Part shown: in pieces, positions 45,422 through 53,967 of the stretch
How the letters are laid out: every line of letters begins with the position of its first letter
Position numbering within the stretch: position 1 is the stretch's first letter
NCBI GenBank assembly: GCA_003024175.1
Contig: MDYQ01000191.1
Coordinates: 1-53,967, forward strand
Length of the DNA: 53,967 nt
DNA from: Planoprotostelium fungivorum
Lineage: Eukaryota; Evosea; Variosea; Cavosteliida; Cavosteliaceae
Reading direction: 5' to 3'
The notes under the pieces: generated by a model
The model's input: the letters and a program-made list of their open reading frames with translations, nothing else
Told to the model about the DNA's origin: nothing
Databases searched by the model: none
Made by a program: the position numbers and the translations under genes

Positions 45422-47378
45422 TTAGAGTTTCGCCACGGCTGCACTGTGAGCGGCGCGAAGGTTGAGAGACTTGAGCATGGCCTCCTGTCTGTCTTGGTTA
45501 CGCTTGATGTCCGCGATGACCTGATAGAGGTCAGTCTGCGTCTACAACGAGGACGATATCGACGCACCTGAGGAGCTCTCTTCATCTCTAATCTTCCGAT
45601 CTGAGCTCTGTGGGTCTCATCGGGTCCATCAGCATATCGGAGTGTTCTGGTCTGTGTTCCATTAGAACATGCATCTCATCGCGATGATTAGATGATGTAG
45701 ATCACGCATCGCGATCGTGATGATCGCGATCGGCAGCATGTGACATCGCGATGTGGATGACGATGACGATCATCATCTCTACGATCGAAAGACATCGAAA
45801 TCTCACGTGAATCCACAACATGGGCAGCTTCGAGTCCTGACAGATTCCCTCCGCACCGTGCACTTGCTGCGCCCTGTCGATCACCTTCAACGCCATCTTC
45901 GGTACGACGACCTTTCCTCTTCAATTTCTTCTCCTCTAAAGTCTCCCACCTTGGCCAGAGCAATCTCTTTCATCGCATTCTTTGCTCCCGCGCGATCGAT
46001 CTTGTCGGCCGCGTTCAACACGAGCCACCTGGCCTGCTCGATCTCCATTCTACAATCAGCCACGTCTCCCTGGACGGTACCGTGTTGGAAGAGGTGCTTG
46101 CCAAAAACTTTTCTGTCCTTGTCAAAGATACGGTTGATGAGGAGGTCGAGGGACACTTCTGCGATACCGATCGTTCTCATGCAGTGGTGGATTCTGCCGG
46201 GGCCGAGTCTGCCTTGGATGACCTTCGTTCGTCAGCACTCGCACAGTCATGACGGTGATGAAGATGACATTCATGATGATCATGGCACGATGATCGTCGG
46301 ATCGTGATGGAACATGATGTCACCTCGAAACCTCTTCCCTCTCCAAGGATGATGTTCCTCTTGGGTACTCTGACGTTCTCAAAGAGGATTTCCATGTGGC
46401 CGTGGGGTGCAGAATCTTCACCAAAGACATGCATGGGACGAACGTAAGTGATGCCGGGGGCGTCGGCTGGGACGATGACGAGGGATTGCTGCTTGTGGGG
46501 GGAGGCGTTGTTGGGATCGGTCTTGCCCATGACCAAGAGGACCTTTAGAGGATGAGATGAAGATGGTCGGCGATGGATGTCACCTTGCATCTTGGGTCTC
46601 CTGCACCGGAGATCCACCACTTTCTGCCGTTGATGACGTAATCATCGCCTTGAGTTGTAATCTGGAGGTGATGTTAGATGAAGGATCGAGTGATATGATG
46701 CATTTCCGCACTGGAAGTGATCATCTGTCGAGTGTGGAGGTGAACAATCTAGATGTATGGAGGTGACTTACGGCCGTGCGAATGTTGGTGGCGTCAGAAG
46801 AGGCAACGAATCTCTCCGTCATGGCGAATGCAGATCTGATCTTTCCGTCCAACAAGGGGACGAGCCACTCTTTCTTCTGTTCGGGGGTTCCGTATTTCGC
46901 AAACACCTGCAACATTCGAATCAGTGACTCCATCGTAAGATATCCATCACCTCCATGTTTCCGGTATCGGGTGCTGCGCAGTTCATAGCCTCACTTGCGA
47001 TGTAACAAGTTCCCATGATTTCAGCCATCAGTGCATACTCCAAGTTGGAGAGTCCGGGGCCTTCGGGGTATCCCTTGTGGAGGAAGAGGTTCCACAGAGG
47101 AGGATTGTGAGCTCTCGCCTCACGAGGAGTCAGAGACCTCCATTTCGTGACGACAGACACACCTTCGCCTTGAGATCCTCAATGATGGCAGGGTAAGAAG
47201 TCCAACGACCGTTCTTCATGTCGGGTTTCACCTGAGCGAAGAAGGCTGTCTCGGCAGGAATGCACTCATCTTGGACGAATCGATAGACCTTCTGCAGGAT
47301 GTCTTTCGCTCGGGGAGAGACTTTGTCTTCTACGAGAGATGGAATGACGTACTCTGTGCGAGCAGATACTTGCGACAT
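45422..47378 (-). CDS. Acyl-CoA dehydrogenase (ACAD10/11-like), probably peroxisomal
   Basis: FAD enzyme for the first step of acyl-CoA beta-oxidation. The N-terminal helical part ([20 protein letters not shown]) leads to [20 protein letters not shown] and a start of the central domain at [19 protein letters not shown], an ACAD signature (normally FAMTEP, here with Arg for Pro). Next are [36 protein letters not shown] and LGEGRGFE joining [15 protein letters not shown], then the helical domain with [20 protein letters not shown] and the late Q-Q-HGAEGI segment. It ends AAVAKL, an acceptable peroxisomal targeting signal 1. No N-terminal presequence is evident. About nine exons, one intron being unusually long (about 45660-45807). 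Confidence 0.9.
45677..45753. repeat. GATC/CGCG-rich inverted repeats inside an acyl-CoA dehydrogenase intron
   Basis: A 9-bp perfect inverted repeat with a 5-nt loop (ATCGCGATC, GTGAT, GATCGCGAT; 45708-45730) lies in an intron of about 145 nt. It is flanked on both sides by the palindrome CATCGCGATG (45677-45686 and 45744-45753). The intron is about three times the local norm. A folded intron, an undetected regulatory element or a tiny mobile sequence are all possible. Confidence 0.65.
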
Positions 47379-47781
47379 GGCGGATGTTTGTGATCTGTAG
47401 GAATGTGCCTGTTGTTCTTCCGTCGGTTTACCCGTTTCTCCGCGGGTATTATGATAGAAATAAAATGAAATAAAGTGCGAGTTACGACTGTTCGACCAGG
47501 GGAGAAGATGTTCATTATCTCTGCATTGCAATTAAGATAGACCACATCACCTGAAATCGAAATCGATGAGATTTGTAGCTATCTCGAACTGCTGATCAGT
47601 GCCGTTGTCTGAAATTGTCGTTGCGGCAGGGGACCCGAACTTGGTCATCGTCTCTTGCCATGGCGTACCGACAAGAAGGTGTAGCAGGATATTGACTGGG
47701 TATTCTCGTCCCCACGAGAACGCCAGGAGATTTTTGGCTGTCAGGCTAAATAAATGGTCTGAGATCACATCTCCGACACAG
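47379..47781. promoter_or_regulatory. Shared upstream region of divergent ACAD and receptor-kinase genes
   Basis: This gap of 403 bp separates the ATG codons of the acyl-CoA dehydrogenase (-) and the receptor kinase (+). Open frames on both strands cross it (47547-47918 minus and 47599-47931 plus), but neither product is recognisable. I take it as the two promoters; no specific site could be named. Confidence 0.4.
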
Positions 47782-50700
47782 ATGAACCTCTGGTCGTTGC
47801 TCACTATTCTTCTATTCACGAGCCTGGGCGACACATCTCCTCTCGATGAACCTTTAGATGACCCACGCTGTCGAACAACAGTGAATGGTGTAATATATGA
47901 TTTGCAGATGATGTCCAAATCGGCAATGTGAGACTATAGATGAAGCATCGTAGTCTAAGATTCTACAGATATATCGACTTTCTAGGTGGAGACGGACAAA
48001 AAGTCATCTTCCTCCCCTGTAGGACGATGATCCTACCAGAAACGTGCGCCGGCTCTACTATCTGCCTTCCCGGAATCTCTTCGGCTCCTCTATCATCCAT
48101 TCAACCGAGTGATAATCTAACCACATTTCACGATGATACACCAAGAACCTCCTTCGTTTTCGATGGGACGAACAATTACACATTTCAATTAGCCATTTCG
48201 TGCAATCGAGCCGCCAGGGATGGTTGCTCGGTGAGTGTCAACACCAATCCCAACTTTCACATCCAATTAACATCACACCCCAGATCAGTAGCACGGAGCA
48301 CCAGCTCATCATTTGTTCCATCGTCCTCGATTGTGACACCATGTTTGGATCATACAACACCTCTTCCATCCTCTACACCGCAACTCAACAAAATGATTCC
48401 ACTTACGTTCTTCACGGCCACAACATCAATTCCATCGATCGGATCGTCGTTGGCGGGCGAGACGCTAGCATCTTGAGACAGACATCCGATCAAGAATGGT
48501 CATTCGACATCGATGAAGTCACTGGTCCCGTCTCTGCCTTTCGATTGAACAATCCGATACGAAGCAGAGCCGTCATTGGACAGATCGAGATCGATGTCCG
48601 AGAGAATGGTGATGGCGATCAGAATTGGATAGACGGTGAGAAAGAAAGGAGGGAACAGTGAAACTGAACGTCATCAGCCATCATGAGCACAGAGAGAACA
48701 GATGTCGATGTCATTTTGAACTTTGAGGCCGGCGGCGTGTTTGTGTGTAACGACAACGTTCAGCCTTTCATTTTTCATACGAAGAGACGAAAGATTGAAT
48801 TCAAATCGAGAGGCAATTATGAGCTAAGACGCTGTACTGTGGAGTTTACGAACCAGAGTCAGGTGAACATCCATCTACATCGATGTAGATTGAAGGGGCA
48901 GGTGATCCTGAACGGGCTGATCACACGAGTCGGGTCGATATCCTTCACAAAATGTGATCACGTGACCATCAAGAGTTCTCAGCTGTCTGATAGTTCCGAA
49001 TTATCGTTCAGTGAGTTTTCTTCCACTTTTCACCGCTGACACGTCAGGTGATGTCATCCATCTCGACATCAGTGGTTCGCATCTGATCAGCGCCTCCATC
49101 AATTACGTCGAACCAGCAACGCGACCCAACACGTCTGTCAGCCTGACGAATTGTATCATGAAACACGGTTTCATTGACATCACTTACCCCTCCATCAGTA
49201 TTTTGGCGGGAAACGACGTCGTAGATTCGAAGATCTCAGTCATGGTTGAGGGTAACGCGAGTACCATCTGGAAGAACAACAGGTGAGGGTGGTGTCTCAC
49301 CCGCCTGACGTGGCCAGTTTCCATGGTGACACCGTGACGACCATCGAGGCTTACGGCTTCGATTCCATTCTGTACGAAGAAAACACGCTGGATATCAACA
49401 TATTCTCCGTGACCAAGCCTCTCATCACTTGTTCTGACACGGGTAACAACCTGACCATCGTTCGCAACGACGTTCGAGTGAGATCAATTGAATTTCATCT
49501 CTCGAGTTGACGGGGAACAGATCAACGCCGGCGATTATCCTGACTACAGAGCTCTCTACATCCAAGCGGAAACTTCCTCCATCGCCATCAGCCGACAGAA
49601 CAGGTGAGATAGAGAAGGAAGAGGATGTGACGAATGATAGTTACGATATCATCCATGGAGGCGTCCTCCACGGTGGTTCTCTCGCTTACATTCGATCGAT
49701 CGATGACACGTGAAGAGACGTTCACAAGATCATCCATTGACATCCACAGCTTCACAAACTGCAGCACTTGCATCCACGTGCCTGATTCCATCGATCTACT
49801 GTTAGAACTGAGGAATGCTACTTTCACGAGGAGTAACAAGGCCATAGAGAGTGTGGCCATGATGAATATCACGGACACTCGATTCGTCAATAACTTTATC
49901 GCCATGGACATCACCTCTTCTCCCGGCGTCAACATCTCGTGAGGATCTGATCTGATCTACAACGAACCGAGATCTGACGTGTCACCAGATCTTGTTCTTT
50001 CGAACGAAATGAGATGGCCGCCATCATGAGGAGATCTGAAGATCTGAAAGATTGTCGGGCCAAGCAAAACTGTCACGCTTATCTCAGCGTGTACGATACC
50101 GACTTCACCGATCATCACATGTCCGAGGGCACTCCCGGGACATTATCTCCACTAGATCTGTCGTTTCTCCAAGCGACGGTCACTTTCTCTTGCTGTCGGT
50201 GAGAATCGATCGATGCATTCGTCCTTCGCATCGATTGATGAGAGACAGATTTGTTCGTAATCATGGGGCAGAAGGAGGTGCAGTCAGCATTCACATCGTG
50301 TATCCCGCTGCATCCCAATTGACATTCGACACTTGTCGATTCGAGGACAATCAATCAGGTCTGAAAGGTGAGACATCGATCACATCCTCGATGAATTCCC
50401 CATCGATTCAACATCGAAAAGGTGGAGCTCTATCTGTGTCGGGCGCGCTGCAGTATCTCAGCATCGTGAGACGATGACATCACGATCATCCTTCCACTGA
50501 ACGCTCCAGATTCGTTCTGACTTTACAAATAATGCGGCCATGACCGAAGGAGGAGCCGTCAGCGTTTCTGCCAACCTCGATTGGATCATCGTGGAGGATT
50601 CCGACTTTACCAACAATTTGAGCAAATTCGTGGGAGGAGCTATGACAGTCGGCAACTTGAACGATCACATGACGTTCACTTCCGTTCGATTCAGAGGAAA

Positions 50701-53700
50701 CACCGCACTGATGGCTGCTGGAGGATTGATGTTCACTCGATCGATTCCCATCGTTCGGATGATCGATTGTGAGTTGAGCGAGAACAAGGCGAGAGTGGAC
50801 GGAGGAGCCATATTGTTCTTACCTTCCAGTTTGTATAACGTGAGTCGTCCTTCACCGATGGATCATGATGATTCATCTTCGTAATGTCGTTGACAATCGC
50901 ACAGAACTTCATCGTCGATCGTTGCCAATTTAAGAATAACACTGCAGAAAACGGTGCTGGTATCAACTTTCAGATCATTTACGAAGGGGAACGCAAGATC
51001 TCCACCATCGATGCCACGGTATTGATTTATTTTCCTCACGATGTGAGATTGATGAGTTGTAGATTACCGATACCATCATGATGGGTAACAATGCCATATC
51101 GGGTTACGGTGGTGCGATACACATCGCCAGCTCTGTGAAAGATCGATTTGTCTTCAGGGTGACCCACATCGATGATCATCCATCATTCCATTCATCTGAT
51201 GTCCATTCACTGATGAATGCAGAGATGTACTTTCTATGGTAATTATGCACTGGGTGGAGGAGGAATCAATATGGCCATCGCTTCCGATCTGTTCATCGAG
51301 TGAGATTTTCTTCACATGGACGATGTCTCCTGATGAAGTGCAGGGATAGTACTTTCGATTCGAATATTGCGAGAGATCAAGGAGGTGATGATGGATGATG
51401 AGACATTCTTTCGTCTGAATTGTACAGCGGCTATCCGGTTGGCGAGTCATTCAGCAAGTGAGGACACAGACACGATCATCAGATGACACAGTCACGAGAT
51501 CACATGACGTTTTCATCACATCATGACTTCAAATCAAAATCTCACCTTCATTCAGCCAAACTCAACCAAGGAACTTACATGACCATCAACCGATCTCACT
51601 TTATCTCCAACGCCGCACGCACTCCCCCGGGCGGCAGCATTTACATCGTTACCGTCCCCTCTGATTACACCATTCGATTCGATGCTTCCTCGTTCGATCA
51701 GACCAATTCTACTCAAGCCTGCGCGATCTTCACGGGTACAAATGACTTCTTATCACGATCTCACCATCATCAGATCTTCGAGATTCGAAGAATACGGGGT
51801 CCACTCTGTATATGAACGACAACACTTTCTATCCGAATCGAAATGTCATAGGAGGTGAGAGGAACAAGAAACGAAAGATTGAAATAACACAGAACATCTC
51901 GTGTCCATTCGTGGAGGTAGAGCTTACGTGAACGACACTCTGATCGTATCATCAAATGACGAGAGGGAGAAGGATGACACTAAATCGACGAGGGAGAGAG
52001 TGCAGATCATCAGTTGGAGTGGTCATCACGAGATGAACCGATTGATCATGGAGGACGATCGATTGCAAGTCTCTGCGGGTACGTTACTCATGAGAGAATC
52101 GAACGTGGAGAAGATCATTCTCTCTGGAAATCGAACCAAATTGAAATGTGAGGAAGAAGAGAGAGAGGAAGTTGATGGAACGTGCAGACGAGGGTAATCT
52201 CACCATGTGGTCTGTCGAATGTACGAGCGAGGGGGACAGAGCGATATTGAAGGGAGACACATGGTGATATGTCTTTTCGACTGTGTGAGGACTGAACGTT
52301 ATCAGGCAGTGCGATGAGAGAGAATTACCGTGGATAGGTGAATTAACTGCGAAGGCGGTGGATGACGTGAAATAGTGAAAGAAGTGTCTTCCAATGGAAA
52401 AGCTGCCCTCTTGGTTGTCGGTGTTTCTCTCTCCACGATCATCTTAGCAACCATCGGACTGGCCGTGTTCATCAGCAAGAGACCAAAGAAAAGTCGATCA
52501 CCATCCGTGATACAAGACATCAGCATCGGTGCCGCTCAGAGGTGAAAGAGAAGAACGAGACGATTTTATTTTCTAAACAATTGCGAAACAGATCACTCAT
52601 CGATTTCAATGAATTCGAAGACATACAAGAGGTGAGAATAGACATGAGAATGAATGGTGATAAGGAGTTGTAGATCGGAAGAGGAGATTTCGGTGTGGTC
52701 AGTCGAGCAGAATGGAGACAAATGGCTGTTGCCGTGAGTATCATCGATCCACTCCCATTTTTTTACTATATATCGAATCAATATAGAGAGATAACATCTA
52801 ATCGATGATTTCATTGAAGTAATTGTAGGTGAAACAGATCAAGACGGAACAACAAGTGACGGAAGAGCAAGTGAAGGAATTCTTACGAGAAGTGGTCATA
52901 TTACAGAGATTGAGATCACATCCAGTGAGTGATGATAGAAGGAGAGAGAGTGACAGAGAGACAGAACGTGGTGATGTACATAGGGTTCTGCTTTCCACCT
53001 CAGCCTCTAGCTCTCGTCACGTGAGTAGACGAAACTTTCATGAGAATTAAAGGAGAACAGAGAGTACTGTGAGCAAGGAAGCCTTCACGGTAAGAGAATA
53101 CTTCACGTGAACCAGGAATTAAATTGGGACAGATTATCTGAGGAAGAATAAGGAATCTACCACGGATCATCAATTACGGAAATTCGTCGAGGGAATAGGT
53201 GAATACATCTGAGATCAATTGAACAAACGATTTATCTTCATCACAGCACTGGGTTTACTCCATCTACATTCAGAAAAGGTGAGGACATTTATCGTTCATT
53301 TGAATAAAATTCATGAATACAGATTATACACAGAGACCTAGCCGCGAGAAACGTGAGGAAAAGAAAAACCAATAGAAGATATTGATAGAAGCAGATACTG
53401 CTAAGCAAGCACATGGAACCAAAGCTGTCTGACTTTGGTAAGAGATGATGGGATGAAGGGAAAAGAAAGCTGACGAGAGAAAGGAATGTCACGAGAGCAG
53501 ATCACAGGCGAGTATGTGGGACAGACCTTATCTCATGTGGGACCGCTGAAATGGATGTCGCCAGAAGGTAAGTTTTACATCTTCACCATAGGCTGAGAGA
53601 TGGACAGCGATCAGCAGAAGAGAGTACAGCACAAAGAGTGACGGTGAGCTCTCGTCACATACATACATGTATATATGTAGAAGAGAAGAAGAGAGAGAGA

Positions 53701-53967
53701 AAGATGACAAGAAGACAGTGTGGAGTTTTGGCGTAGTGATGTGGGAGATAGCGTCAAGAGGCAGAATACCCTATCCTGAGCTGTCAGCGGTAGAAGTGGC
53801 GATAGGCATCACAACGAAAGGAGTGAGGCTGCGCATACCGCCAGGCACAGATGCAGTGCTGTACAAGCTGATGATAGGTGAGACAGAGAGAGAGAGAGGA
53901 GATAGAAGAAAGAGAGAGAAGGAAGCTGACAGAAGAGCAGAGTGCTGGCAGACAGAGGCAGAGGACA
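47782..53967 (+). CDS. Receptor kinase: Pmp-like beta-helix ectodomain, one TM, tyrosine-kinase-like domain (3' end outside window)
   Basis: The start MNLWSLLTILLFTSLGDTSP is a signal peptide. The ectodomain (about 47.9-52.3 kb) is beta-rich and in its second half shows repeats like those of chlamydial polymorphic membrane proteins: GGAVSI, GGALSV, GGAVSV, GGAMTV, DGGAILF, GGAIHI, each preceded by F-x-x-N-type strands (FTNNAA, FRGNTA, FKNNTA). One span (LLVVGVSLSTIILATIGLAV, about 52403-52477) leads to the kinase. Glycine loop IGRGDFGVV (about 52680), Lys in VKQIK and Glu in FLREVV are seen; across introns HRDLAARNIL, KLSDFGMSRE, a Tyr in GEYVGQT, GPLKWMSPE and SDVWSFGVVMWE follow. HRDLAARN and KWMSPE are the tyrosine-kinase forms. 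All catalytic residues are present. There are many short introns, and ectodomain exon joins are approximate. Confidence 0.83.

Noticed and set aside
47547-47931. Overlapping frames on both strands before the receptor kinase
   Set aside because: Neither resembles a protein family; the plus frame runs into the receptor's signal peptide in the same frame and looks like an accidental upstream extension.

Overview
This is nuclear DNA from a gene-dense protist with many short introns (mostly about 35-60 nt, GTGAGT-like donors, CAG or TAG acceptors) and intergenic gaps often under 200 nt. The gene set fits a free-living amoebozoan of the protosteliid kind: dynein-1, dilute-domain and NT-C2 proteins, COPII and SRP parts, a Zn2Cys6 regulator and a tyrosine-type receptor kinase. 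The lineage is inferred from gene style only. Exon joins were deduced by eye from frame and splice signals; summed exon lengths divide by three for dynein, the LON gene, the NT-C2/DIL gene, Rpn11, LYAR, SRP14, ThrRS and several others.

Layout. 1-1.1 kb: no protein gene, a degenerate repeat and a Pol III tRNA-like unit. 1.2-2.3 kb: a minus-strand Zn2Cys6 regulator beside a plus-strand relic of a USP7-like deubiquitinase. 2.4-23.5 kb: a run of minus-strand genes: cytoplasmic dynein 1 heavy chain (19 exons, about 4,618 aa), a LON-domain protein, a GNAT acetyltransferase, an SPF30-like splicing factor without its Tudor domain, and an NT-C2/coiled-coil/dilute protein. 24.1-25.9 kb: a prolyl-4-hydroxylase-type oxygenase (+). 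26.0-28.8 kb: a membrane-anchored coiled-coil protein with five 36-bp repeats and a small unknown gene (both -). 29.0-30.7 kb: an MFS transporter (+) that looks internally shortened.

30.9-33.8 kb: Rpn11 (-), Cgr1-like (+) and LYAR-like (-), the last two being ribosome-biogenesis factors. 33.9-37.4 kb: a divergent Sec23 (-) and SRP14 (+), start codons 96 bp apart, both secretory-pathway parts. 37.7-43.3 kb: threonyl-tRNA synthetase, a secreted protein of unknown function and an SLC35F-like transporter (all +). 43.4-47.4 kb: DNAJC3/p58IPK (-) and a probably peroxisomal acyl-CoA dehydrogenase (-). 47.8 kb to the window end: a receptor kinase (+, 3' end outside the window) with a Pmp-like beta-helix ectodomain, one membrane span and a tyrosine-kinase-like catalytic domain.

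Most genes are housekeeping. The least ordinary items are the Pmp-repeat receptor kinase, the Tudor-less SPF30, the NT-C2 plus dilute-domain combination, the USP relic and the shortened MFS carrier. I saw no rRNA, CRISPR array, retroelement or virus-like element.
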